64,000 nt of DNA from Plantago major (taxonomy: Eukaryota; Streptophyta; Magnoliopsida; Lamiales; Plantaginaceae). The position numbers were made by a program, and so were the translations under genes. The number at the start of each line of letters is the position of its first letter. Position 1 is the first letter of the stretch. This document shows positions 38,856-50,200 of this stretch, in pieces. The stretch covers positions 93,763,352-93,827,351 of the forward strand of contig CM048841.1 of NCBI GenBank assembly GCA_026545765.1, written 5' to 3'. A model generated the notes under the pieces. That model was given only the letters and a program-made list of their open reading frames with translations. It had not been told where the DNA came from and did not search any database.

Positions 38856-39255
38856 GTATATGGTGACTAACATATCACCCAAATAAAGTGGCTAACATAC
38901 CACTCACATATAGTGGCTAACATACCACTCACATACAGTGGCTAACATACCACTCACATTGTCCTAAAACTTACTAACACAATGGTGACTAACATATCAC
39001 CCAAATAAAGTGGCTAACATACCACTCACAGACAGTGGCTAACATACCACTCACATTGTCCTAAAATTTACTAACACAATGGTGACTAACATATCACCCA
39101 AATAAAGTGGCTAACATACCACTCACATACAGTGGCTAACATACCACTCACATTGTCCTAAAATTTACTAACACAATGGTGACTAACATATCACCCAAAT
39201 AAAGTGGCTAACATACCACTCACATACAGTGGCTAACATACCACTCATATTAAAA
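38856..39255. repeat. Hairpin-forming satellite inside the CACTA element
   Basis: A unit of about 30 bp, agtggctaacataccactca, alternates with a sister unit ggtgactaacatatcaccca. Each folds back on itself (AGTGG/CCACT or GGTGA/TCACC around ctaacat). These are grouped into a 97-bp higher-order period, with ggtgact phases at about 38981, 39078 and 39175. Confidence 0.9.
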
Positions 39256-39659
39256 CGATTATAATTACAAACAAATGAATGTCATATTTTAACTTACCTC
39301 ACCAGTACTACCTCCTCTGCGCGCCGAGATGTGGCTCCAACACTCACCACCACGCCTGGGTGGCTCTCTCCTGCTCCGGAAGATGTCACCTAGTTTGTTG
39401 TGCACCTCCCGAGGCCATAAGTTGTTGTCAATGTATAAGATACAAGAAACGAATATGCATTACTTTAGTACAACAATTTATCCGCAGAAGCACCTTCAGC
39501 ATTATCCGAGATTACTCGCTCCTTGTGCCACCGCATTTTATCCGCAGAAGCACTTGAAGCATACAATCTTTTCAAACGAGGTGCTAGAGGGAAGTACCAC
39601 ATTTTCTTATGTGAGAGATTTTTCTTTTATGTCTTTTGACCCCCTCCTTGTAACGCTTG

Positions 39660-40420
39660 ACTGCGTTCCTTACCACGTAACTTGCATTCTATTAGATCCG
39701 CATCCTCCTCCCAATATATCATGCACATTTAGGACAACGTCTATGGTTACCACAATTCCTAATCCCCGCATCTTTTTCTTCGCTTGGTAAAAGTTGGTGG
39801 GAACTAGGTTTTCTTCAGGACAAAGGTCCAACATTACGTCAACCCATTCATTGAAGCTCGTTTCAGATTCCTGGCCATTAGCCTTACAACTCATTAGCCG
39901 AGATAACAAAGACAACTCAGTGAGCTTACACCCCGGGTAAACCGGCTTCCTTGATGATTCTAACAAGTCAAAGAACAACTGATCCTCGGGATTCGGTGGT
40001 TCCTCCACCTCCACCTCGGTTTCAGTGTTGGTTGTGTCCCTGAACTCCGCCCCTGCAGCATCGTACACCATTTGTTCGACTCGAGCTCGAATAGCATCGC
40101 CTTCAGATTGGGATTGTTCCCCGACTTGTTCATTTTTTCTCTTCCTTCCACGTTATGCGTCAGATTGGTCATATGTATTGACGGTCTTGCTTCCTCACCA
40201 TGATGATTCCATACCGATACGCAGAAGGAATCCATTTTCCTCAAGTCTTTGGACTACCACTTTAGGAGTCACGTATTGCTTATTTCTGCACTGTTTCATT
40301 GCACAAGGACACTTTATCAACCCATCCTTTACACAAGACGGATTTGACATTGCAAATTCAATGAAACCTTCAACCCCTTTCAGAAAACTCCATTGAACGA
40401 CAATACATCCATCCACGATC
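39660..40420 (-). pseudogene. CACTA transposase (TNP2-type), N-terminal part
   Basis: TNP2 is the transposase of En/Spm-type elements and acts in the nucleus on element ends. The minus strand first gives a Transpos_assoc-like piece (FIEFAMSNP, KCPCAMKQCRNKQYVTP; 40416-40195), then in another frame SRKPVYPGCKLTELSLLSRL, FNEWVDVMLDLCPEENL and FYQAKKKMRGLG (40071-39670), the usual TNP2 segment before the catalytic core. The catalytic core itself is not recognisable in the remaining element. Frame changes and stops separate the pieces. Confidence 0.75.
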
Positions 40421-40718
40421 GGTATTCATTGAATAATTAGATAATAACCTGACACGTTTGAATTCATTAGATCGAGGTCTTTCATTTACGGTAATAAATC
40501 AATTTCACAATAATTCAATCAATTGCTACGTAATATAAGTTATATTAGCTTCAGTCAATTGTTAAGGCATTACATAATATAAGTTACATCAGCTTCAATT
40601 TTACCGTAATGTTTGGTTTCATATATATATCAACTAATGATTACTAGTTATACAAGCCTAGAGACAAAACGGATGAAACTCCTCATTCTCATGCACCCCC
40701 CTCCTCATCACTTGTGAC

Positions 40719-41110
40719 GCTCCCTACCACAGAACTTGCATTCCAACAGATCTACATCCTCCTCCCAATACACCATGCACATGTTCCGACAAGCAGAAAG
40801 GCACTCAATAGGCGGCCCCAAACCCGCCTCTCCCTCCACTGGAGGTATGCCATGGACGGTGCTTCCTCACCGTGATGAATCCATACATGATACTCGTGCA
40901 TGAATCCATAACGTCATAAGTGCTCGAATCTGCAGATGGCGTCATAAATTGCTTGTTTCCTTGAGTTTCAATGTGCAAGGACACTTTATCAACCCCAATT
41001 GCACAAACCGGATGTCCCATGGCAAGCGAGATGAAACCTTTAACCCTTCTCTGAAACTCCTAGAAACTCATCATTTACCGTGCATTTATCGTACATCCAT
41101 GAACGCAGTC
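40719..41110 (-). pseudogene. Duplicated fragment of the CACTA transposase 5' part
   Basis: A second diverged copy of parts of 39660-40420: on the plus strand the phrases cagaacttgcattc, ctcctcccaatacacc and aaggacactttatcaaccc match those at about 39675, 39707 and 40306. The minus-strand frame keeps GNKQFMTPSAD, the counterpart of RNKQYVTPKVV. Shorter than the first copy and internally deleted. Confidence 0.65.
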
Positions 41111-41159
41111 GAATTCATTGTTTACTTTATTTTTAACCTGAGACGTTCCAATTGATTAG

Positions 41160-41880
41160 ATCGTATTTAATTTATTAGATCGATTCCAATTCGGATAAGA
41201 AGATTGTAGAGGTTAATTGTTAATTATTATATGTTCCTTATAAATTAATTATTAATTAAGTGTTCGATGTGTTACAAAATTGGACATATATAATAACCAT
41301 TTCAACCTCTTAGTACATATATTATATACTTAACATACATATCAAATTAACTAATTACTCTATACATATCGAATTACTACATATATTCATATCAAATTAC
41401 ATACTTAACATACAAATTTATCAAATCAAAACTACATACTTCTATACTTAACAAACATATCAAATTAACTAAACTAACTATATATACTTAACACACAAAT
41501 CAAACTAACTACATACATTCATACATACCAAACTTAACATACTACATAGATTCATATCATTAATTAAACTAACTATCAAATTGAACAAATTACATATAAT
41601 TGATCAAATTAACTAAACTAACTACTACATACTTATCATATATACATATAATTGCTCAAATTAATCAAAATAAACAAAATCCCCAAATTTTAAAAAACTA
41701 GGGTTTTAGCCAAAATACCTTGATTAATCGGTAGAAATCTGAAATTGATCGAAGAAACAAACTCCTTGTCCACTAGCTTCGATTAGGCACCAAGATTGGC
41801 GAATAACGAACAATTCACCGGAAACGAAGAGAGGAAAAGAAGAGAATGAGGAAGAAGAAGGGAGAAGATGAAGAAAATGA
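41160..41880. other. AT-rich CACTA interior
   Basis: Very AT-rich with repeated atcaaattaactaaac and tacatatt phrases. No gene seen. Confidence 0.6.
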
Positions 41881-42278
41881 GGCTCGCCTCTCGTCCGTCA
41901 AATTAGGAAATGCGGGCGACGGACACGTGTCCGCCCGTAATCGATCCGTCGTTTAAATGGCGACGGATAGGTATCCGTCTATAAGGCGACGGATAATCTA
42001 TCCGTCGCCGATTTTAAAAAAAAAAAATCTTTTTTTTTTTAATAAAAGTCAAACTTGGGCGACGGATAAGTTATCCGTCGCTAATAAGCGACGGATAACT
42101 ATTATCCGTCGCCAAACTGGGCGACGGATAGATTCCGTCGCCCAGTTTACCGATCCGTCGTTATGGGGCGACGGATAAAATCCGTCGCCCCATAACGTCG
42201 TTTTTTCCAAGTTTTCTTGTAGTGTTTGGATTCTTTTTAAGTCTATCATATAAGATAGCAGTATCTTGGGCTATATCT

Positions 42279-43127
42279 TTATAATAAGAAGATATATAAT
42301 TCATGTAACTGGGTTTTATTAGTTATTTCATCAGGAAATTTATCTGCAAAATCAATGCTTCTATTTATTGGGATAATATTACTTTTTTCTATATAATGTC
42401 CCAAAAATCTTATTTTTGTTTGAAACAAAGACATTTTTTGTTTTGATATAACTAGACCATTCTGTATAACTATTTTCTTTAAGATATCCAAATGTTTGAA
42501 ATGGGCTTCAATATCTTTTGAAAATACTAAGATATCATCAATATAAACCAATATAAATTCACTGTATGGCGTAAAAATATCATTCATAATTTTCTGGAAT
42601 TCAGAAGGAGCATTTTTTAAACCAAATGGCATTACATTCCATTCATAATGTCCTATTGGAACGTTGAAGGCTGTTTTATACCTATCTTTTTGTTCAATTT
42701 GTACCTGCCAATAACCTGATTTTAAATCAAATTTTGAAAACAGTATTGAATCATAAAGTCTTTCTAGAAGATCTTTTTTATTTGGAATAGGATGCCTAAT
42801 CCATTTTAAAACCTTATTAAGGGGCTTGTAATTTATTACTAATCTAGGAACTCCTCTTTCTTGTTCACTATGTTTATTAACATAAAAAGCTATACAAGAC
42901 CAAGGAGTTTGAGAAGGACTTATTAGACCTTTTCGTAATAGAGAATCAATTTCTTTTTTACAGAGTTCTAAATACTCTGAATTCATCTGACAAGGTCTTG
43001 CCTTTGTCGGAATCCTTTTTTCATCAAAGTCTTCCTCATAAGGGAGACTGACTACATGTTTCTTTCTGTTCCATAAAGCATTAGGATGATCATTGCAAAT
43101 TTCTAAAGAAAGCTGATTCTCAATCAT
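42279..43127 (-). pseudogene. Pararetrovirus reverse transcriptase
   Basis: Viral RT that would copy the pregenomic RNA. The 282-residue open piece covers most of the RT domain: FDLKSGYWQV, NVMPFGLKNAPSEFQ and the catalytic YIDD (about 42546-42535), then FLGHYI. The N-terminal link to the protease region has stops at 43127-43324. At the other end the frame is lost near 42300 by a small deletion, just before the CACTA insertion at 42224. The catalytic motif itself is intact, but the polyprotein cannot be made. Confidence 0.9.
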
Positions 43128-43323
43128 TTTAATTTTCCCTTGTAATTTGGGATTTTGTAATTTTTCTTCAATAGTCCAAGAATTTATTTATTGTTTTAAG
43201 AAATTCATCTGGTTTTTCTTTAAGGTCAGATGATCATACATCTCATGTAACATTCTATTAACTGGTTTCGTAATAAAATTTAAGTGGATTTTCCCACCTT
43301 GAAAAGTTCCGGTAATACCAGTA

Positions 43324-44517
43324 TTATCCACTTGTTTGAATACAATTTTTATTAATACAAATATAAGCTCTGGGAAGCTTATATTTTACATTTAATTTTT
43401 CTCCGCCAGCATGAGAAAGAGTATGCGTAGTTTTATGAAAATACTTTGTAGGAATTAATCCTTCCTGTATGACATTTAAATCTGCACCACTGTCTATGTG
43501 AGCAGTCAATTCTTTTGAAAAATAGTCATCAATTAATAGGGTAACTTTGATATTCCATTTTTGGGATATGACCATTTCTAAGGTTGAAAGAAAATTATCA
43601 TCCACTTGTAAATCAAAAGGTTGAGCAATTGGTTTACTTCGACTTGATTCACCAGTAGTAGAATGATCAGTTTCTTTTGTATATTTTTCAAGTTTAGAAA
43701 CTCGATAGTCTATTAATTTATTTTCTTTTTTTAAAACCTGTATTTCCTTTTTAAGGTTTTCAACTTCTATTTCTAAATCATGAGTAGAAGTAGGAGTTTC
43801 CACTGTCCTTCTCTGCTTTAGAAGTTTATAAACTTCTGACATAGAGTAGGGTTCATCTTTTTTGAAATCTTTTGGGAGAACCATTGGTTCTGGCAAAGTC
43901 GAAGAAGTACTAGGAATATTTTCCATATGATCTATAATTTTAGATCTTAACTCATGATCTTTAATTGTTTTCAGGAACTCGATAATATTATTACCATCTA
44001 AAACATTTAAATTAGTTCCTTGAAACTGTGAAAGAATATTGTAAAATTCTTTATTAAAGAATTTATCATTATCTGTGTCTCCTTGTTTTCTTATACATGG
44101 TTGTCCAAGTATACAAGGTTCACAGTCTGACTCTGAATCAGACAATACTGATTCTTGATCAAGAACTTTTAAGTTCTCTTCTTCAGTACTGTTAGAAGTA
44201 TCTGAATCTTCAGAAGAGTCCATACTCTTTTCTTCATCAGAATTTAAAAGTATTTTTGAGAGAGTTTCTTTTAAATCATTATCAGCTTTTAATCTGTTTA
44301 TTTTTCGCTTGGTCCAACAATTTGTTGCAAAGTGACCAAGTTTTCCACATTGACGGCAAACTATAAGTTTCTTTCTAATCCGTTTTCTATCTTCTCTATC
44401 TTCTTTTCTTTGCTTACGGATTTCTAATTTTCTTGGAGAGTAATATCTCTTCCTTTTTGGCTTATAAGCCGTCTTTTCTTTCGACTTATGAGGTTTTGAA
44501 GTGGATGGTACATCCAT
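43324..44517 (-). pseudogene. Pararetrovirus zinc knuckle and aspartic protease region
   Basis: A 397-residue open piece. It starts with a strongly basic stretch and a CCHC knuckle CRQCGKLGHFATNC (about 44350-44305), which in caulimovirids closes the coat protein and binds nucleic acid. An acidic linker and a coiled-coil-like segment follow (about 43790-43690), then the protease with HIDSGADLNVIQ (about 43505-43470), carrying the catalytic Asp-Ser-Gly triad. It lies in the same frame as the upstream coat ORF, separated only by a TAG codon and a few codons. Confidence 0.85.
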
Positions 44518-44535
44518 ACCAAATTGGTCACAGAA

Positions 44536-46023
44536 CTATCCTAACTGGGCTTTCTCTTTCAAGTTTTGTCTTTTAATTTGTTGGTTTAATTTAATCTCAT
44601 TGCATAAGGCTAAACCTTCTTGTATACAAGTTCCAATTAACTTGCCATAAGTATAATCTTCATAAGGGATAGAAACTTTATCTTTTCTTAGATTTTTTCT
44701 AACCCTTTCTGCAAATAATGCAAGAAGTCCGTCAATAAATTTTGATTTCCAATGTGGACTATTACATTCAGGTAATTCCATTACCCTATTTAAAAAAGTA
44801 TCTTTATACCATCGAAAATCAGTCAATGTTTTACATCTTAAATTCTGCAGAACAGTTCTAATATTTTCACTGTTATCGGAATATCTTCCGGTAAAATGTT
44901 CAATAATAGTAACAACTAAAGTATAAATTGCATTTTCAACTGATCCTTCATATTCCTGTTTTACAGTATTAAAAATATGATTTTTTCCCTCAGGAGAGAG
45001 ATAATTATCCCACCAACCTTTTAATGGCCCTGTAAAACCAGCAACAATCATTTTTGCAACATTTTTATCAGTGTTGCCATTCGTTTTACAAATCGTAGAG
45101 TACATAAGCATTCTATGAATCATATTATAAATTTGCCTATCAGCATAAGCATCTAAGTTCCATTCATAGATGTTTTTGCCATTGTAGCTATTATTCAAGA
45201 TATATTCTTGTTCTTCGTGTAAAGTATCTATAGGAGAAGGTCTCCTATAATAGTACATTCTCTGGGTAGGTTTACCAGCCCATTTTCCCAACTTATTGAT
45301 TTCATCATTGATTACTTTTTTGTAATCAGGATTTTCCTGTACAACATCATGAAGAGTTATAACTTTCATATCCTTAAATTTTTCGGTTAAAAACTTTTCA
45401 AGCTCCTTCATAGACTTTAATTTAAAGTCTGCTATTTCCGGAGGTGGCTGAATATTAGGACAGGCTGAATCCTGTTCCTTTTCCTTTTCTTTTAAAGGAA
45501 GATTAGAGTTTAAAGGAAGATTAGGGTTAATAGTTTTTAAAACTAATTCCACCCTTTCACTCAAAGAGATTAAATGTTCTCCAAGGACATTTATAAACAA
45601 ATTTGTATAATTCTGTTGTTCAATCATTCTATTTATTTGTTTACAAGTTACTGGTAGAGTTTCATCCTCCAGTAATTTTGCAAAAGCCAGGAAACTATGA
45701 TTTCCTTTTTGAATTTGAAATGACTGTTGTGGAGGATAAACTTGTTGTAAAGTTTTCCCCGTTGAAAGTTTATAATTTCTTTCTAAAACTAAAATATATT
45801 GTTCCACATATTTAGAAACAAACCAGGGAACAAAAAGAATCATAGTATTATGTTTTTCACAATCTTTATAAAATTCTTCTTGGATAGAAGTTTTCTCTTT
45901 TTGAGAAAAGTTTGTAAAAAACCAATTTTTAAAAGGCTCCCATTTGGGTGAATTAAATTCAGTCCTAATCTTTTGCCTAGCCGGAGAGCCAGGACTAAAA
46001 TCAATTAGATGATTTATATTCAT
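44536..46023 (-). pseudogene. Pararetrovirus coat/Gag-like ORF
   Basis: A 495-residue open frame beginning ATG at 46023, whose A is the last base of the upstream TAA stop (TAATG). It has an N-terminal helical, Lys-rich half and a conserved C-terminal half with MIVAGFTGPLKGWWDNYLS, LQNLRCKTLTDFRWYKDTF and FIDGLLALFAERVRK, typical of the capsid region of plant pararetroviruses. It ends in TAG at 44538-44536, in frame with the following zinc knuckle. The frame is long and unbroken, so this part decayed little. Labelled pseudogene because the viral unit as a whole is defective. Confidence 0.82.
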
Positions 46024-46890
46024 TAATAACGAAATTCCATTTCTGATGCAGTTATATCTGCTTCACTTTGAGTATAATTAACTCCTCTGACAATATTATC
46101 ACGATCTTTATTTATTCTGAGCTCATCTATATGATCTTCTTGTATGGTTTCAACAGAATTTTGTATCCTGCTTTTAGCAGAGGTTGACATCCTGGAAGGA
46201 GTATCAACTACATAGTCTATAGGGGATATAAAAGATCTCAAGGATGAAGACTTACCAAGTCTTGAAGATGACCCTATTAAATCGTTATTATTTTCAAACT
46301 GCATTTTTACTAAACCTTCAGGTGTTTGGATAACATCTATTAGATTATTTTGAATAACAGGTTGTGAGGGCACAGCCTGTTGAATCGTCCAATTTTCTAG
46401 AAAATCTATTTCTTCCCATTTAATAGATCTTCGAGTAGTAATTTTAGACTTTCTAAAATTAGTTTCAATTAAAATAGTTTCATTTAAAGGTTTATCAACC
46501 CTTCGACGGTGCGGATTTAAGGTAAACAGAGGTTTATAATAAATCTTATAACAGATACATATAGTTTTTGTACCCGCAATATAATTATAACCATTAGTCT
46601 TAACATTTAATGTTAAGGAGTCTAAAATATTAATATCCGATAAAGATAATTGTAAATTCGGATAAACATCAAAATAAACTGGACCATGGGCCAAACTAGA
46701 CTGTATAATTCCTATTAAAGATTTTTTCCAGTCTAAGTTTCTACCATCTCTAAGAGCAGCTATAAAACTCTCGGGTAATCCTTCTAAGGTTAAAGGTTTA
46801 AAAGCAATCTGCACTAAACCTATATGGAGAAATTTGTAAAGGTTTTTATAAACAGCTATATCTTTTTCACTAAGTAATTTTATTACTAAT

Positions 46891-46892
<2 letters not shown>
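46023..46892 (-). pseudogene. Pararetrovirus movement protein (30K type), 5' truncated
   Basis: The movement protein enlarges or lines plasmodesmata so that virus can pass between cells. The open frame contains FLHIGLVQIAFKPLTLEGL, ALRDGRNLDWKKSLIG, and GPVYFDVYPNLQLSLSD with the conserved Asp of the 30K superfamily, followed by LTLNVKTNGYNY. Its N-terminus runs straight into the (AT)n array at 46893, so the start is missing; the open frame across the array is accidental. The stop TAA overlaps the coat ORF start. Confidence 0.88.

Positions 46893-46936
<44 letters not shown>
46893..46936. repeat. (AT)n microsatellite at right edge of the viral block
   Basis: A pure AT array directly joined to truncated movement-protein sequence. 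Confidence 0.97.
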
Positions 46937-46939
<3 letters not shown>

Positions 46940-47265
46940 TTTTGCGTAAATAGGCATTCGTACGTTTTGAACAAGGGTATATTAGGACGGGCGCATGAAA
47001 ATTGATTGGGTAGCACGTGCAACTCAAGCTCCCTTTGCATTTACCCTTGCTAACCTAGACTGGTGAGGAATTAGCTCATCTAAATTTTGAAATTCAGATA
47101 GTTAACTGGGTCCATTTTGAGTATTGCATAACGACCCATGATTAACCTACCGTGCATATATAATAATATAAAATTTTTATTATTTTACATAACTAAGTCA
47201 AATAAGACAACTTATTTAGAACATACGTACGTAGTATATTTTTTTCATAGATCAACTTACTTTCA
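46937..47265. other. No gene recognised
   Basis: A short stretch between the viral block and the hAT element. Nothing identifiable. Confidence 0.5.
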
Positions 47266-50200
47266 AATTTTTTGGGGCCCCCTGGGCCTGGGCCAAGCCC
47301 ATATGTGTATAAAAAAAAAAAAAATTAATGGCAAGAAACAATCGGAACAGAGAACAAATTACTTTCTTCATTTCCTTCTCTCTTCTTCATTCTTCCTCTT
47401 TCTTCTCAAAATCTCCTAATTCTTCCCAACATTCCATTAATTCTCAAATCAATTCTCCTATTTCCTAGCAAAGTGACGTTGGTGGGTTAGATTTTTCATT
47501 CTCCTTCCTCTCCTCAATGACTATAAATAGGATGTTTAACCCTCATCTTCTCAATCTACTTTTACCCAATTCAAACCATTTTCTATTAAGATTTTGGTTT
47601 TTACAATTGATTCCTATATACAAGCACACAATATACGATTCGGTAATTTTGACTTTTCGAACATCTGGTAACTGGGTTTGTCGAACTGTCAAAGAAAGGT
47701 AACTTTTTCACTTCTGCTTTGATCTGTTCCTTCGAAAATTTGGATTCAGGATTCATTTCTAATTTCTTTTTTATTTTTAGGCAAGTTCGATTGGAATCTG
47801 CTCAGAATCCGGATTTTAGAGATCATTTGAGAACTGATTGGGCTGCTCTATTGAATTCGGACTCTGTTCAGGCTTCAGCTTTGCTGCCAATTGCAAAAAG
47901 GGAAGTTTCCTTCACCTGGACAATTTCTTTTTGAAATTTTAATACTTTTTGTAGTCAATTATTTATTATCAATTATCTTGTATTGTGCTGTTGTTATAAT
48001 TAAATTATTTAGTTTTGCACTTTCAAATATGAGAAAATACAAATCTGGTTGCGAAAAACGTAAAAGGAAAAGAACTACTGATGCGTTAATTCAATCTCAA
48101 ATGGGAGCTCTAGACAAATTTGTTGTTAAAGAATCTCAAACTTCTAGTAACAACCAAAGTGCTGAAATTGAAGATGATTTAAATGTGACTTTGAATGAGA
48201 ATGATGATGTTGTTGATCGTAATGTGTCATTTGATGAAGAAAATATTGACAATGTGAATTGTGACCTGCCTCTTCCAAATTCTAATGATTTACTTGTAGA
48301 AAGTGTTTCTGATGTGCCTCTTTCGAATTCTAATGATGTGCCTGTTGAAAATGTTAGTGAACCTAACATAAACATTGATTATGATTGTGATGTTAACAAC
48401 GATGAGCCTAATGATATAAATGTCAACTGTAATATATATGATCCAAGATATTGGAATGGCCTAGAAGAAGGATTGGTTTGCGTTTTAGCACGTAATGGCC
48501 CAAAAAGAGATTTAACAATTGTGAACGGCCCTAATGATAAATTTAATAGACACTTCTCGTCTATCCATTATACTAGAGTTTTGCCGAATAGAGAAAAATG
48601 TGATAGAGATTGGCTTGTTTATTCAAAAGAGTTGGACAAAGTGTTCTGTTTTTGTTGTAAATTATTTAGAAAAGGTCATGGTGTGGGTGAATTAGCAAAG
48701 GGGGGTTTCAATGATTGGTCTCATCTTAGCCTTAGACTAAGAGAGCATGAAGTAGGTCTGGAGCATGTTAGAAATATGACAACTTGGTATCAATTGCGCT
48801 TAAGATTGAGTAAGAATCAAACAATCGATAAAGAAGCACAAAGACAATTTGAGAAAGAGAAAGAACATTGGAGAAATGTTTTATCAAGAATTATTTCAAT
48901 TGTGAAATTTCTTGCGAAGCATAACATGGCATTTCGTGGTAGTAATGAGAGGCTATATGAAAATAGTAATGGGAATTTTTTAGGTCTTGTTGAAATGTTA
49001 GCAGAATTTGATCTGATCATTCAAGAACATGTTAAGCGCATAGAAAACAAAGAACTTTATCATCATTATCTTGGTCACAGAATTCAAGATGAGTTAATAC
49101 TTTTGCTTGCCACAACGATTAAATCTGAAATTACAAATAAAATAAAGGAGGCAAAGTATTTTTCTGTGTTACTTGATTGCACCCCCGATTCTAGTCACCA
49201 AGAGCAAATGTCTATCATATTAAGATATGTTTCTTTCTCTTCAAATGAAGTATGCGTGGAGGAATCCTTTTTAGGATTTTTATGTGTAGATGATACGAGT
49301 GGGCAAGGAATTTTTGATGTTCTACAACTTGAATTAGAGTCTCTTGGTTTGGACATTGATGATGTAAGAGGACAAGGCTATGATAATGGTTCTAACATGA
49401 AAGGAACAAAACAAGGAGTACAAAGTAGACTTATTGCTATAAATCCTAGAGCTTTTTATACTCCATGTGGTTGTCATAGTCTAAACTTGATCTTGTGTGA
49501 CATGGCCAATACTTGTGTCAAGGCTAAAAGTTTTTTTGGAGTTGTACAACGCATATATACTATATATTCAAGATCCGCAAAGAGGTGGCAAATTTTAAAG
49601 GATAATGTGAAATGGTTGACTCCTAAACCTTTGTCGTGTACTCGTTGGGAAAGTCGTGTTGATAGTGTGAAAGCTATAAGATTTCAAATAAAAGACATAC
49701 AAAATGCTTTAACTAAAGTTTCTGAAGTTGATCTTGACGCTAAGATAAAAAGTGAAGCTAACTCTTTGGCAACTCATGAACTCGGTAAGTTTGAATTTTT
49801 GTTGGCACTTGTTATTTGGTTTGATGTGTTATCTCATGTGAATGTGGTTAGCAAGCAACTACAAACTAAGGATATGCATATTGATGTTGCAATAAGAGAA
49901 ATAAATATTTTGATTGCATTCTTTAAGGATTATAGAGAAACTGGTTTTCTAAGGCATTGGAAAAGGCTAAGGAAATAGCTACAGAATTAAATGTTGATAC
50001 TAATTTTTCTCAAAGACGTGAAATCCTTCGAAAGAGGCAATTTGATGAGAATCGAGATGATGATGTATCACATTTGTCTGAAGTGGAGTCATTTAGAATT
50101 AATTATTTCATATATATTATCGATCAAGCAATTTCTTCATTTAAAATAAGGTTTGAACAATATCAAGAATATAAAAATCTATTTGGATTCATGTTTACAT

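Larger units (their letters stand above)
37315..42227. mobile_element. CACTA (En/Spm) transposon inside the viral polymerase
   Basis: The element is 37318-42224 (4907 bp). Ends are CACTACAAAAAATC and, reversed, CACTACAAGAAAAC, flanked by a 3-bp duplication TTT (37315-37317 and 42225-42227), all diagnostic of CACTA elements. Subterminal arrays of GCGACGGAT/ATCCGTCGC words occupy about 37320-37590 and 41900-42200. Between them are remnants of a TNP2-type transposase on the minus strand, a hairpin satellite and long AT-rich spacers. The transposase is broken, so movement would need a helper. Confidence 0.93.
34528..46892 (-). mobile_element. Endogenous pararetrovirus (Caulimoviridae) fragment B
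   Basis: Read on the minus strand the order is: movement protein (46892-46023), coat/Gag region, zinc knuckle, aspartic protease, reverse transcriptase, [CACTA insertion], RNase H, a C-terminal or separate ORF region, then a promoter-like non-coding part. No integrase or LTRs are seen, which separates it from Ty3/gypsy. The movement protein makes it a caulimovirid. Frameshifts, stops and the transposon make it defective. Both ends abut (AT)n arrays. I do not assign a genus. Confidence 0.88.

Noticed and set aside
38856..39255. CRISPR-like array
   Set aside because: Regular repeats in a plant CACTA transposon, with no unique spacers and no cas genes; it is a satellite.
46023..47027. Movement protein starting at the far right of the open frame
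   Set aside because: The frame runs through the (AT)n array into unrelated sequence; the viral part starts at about 46892.
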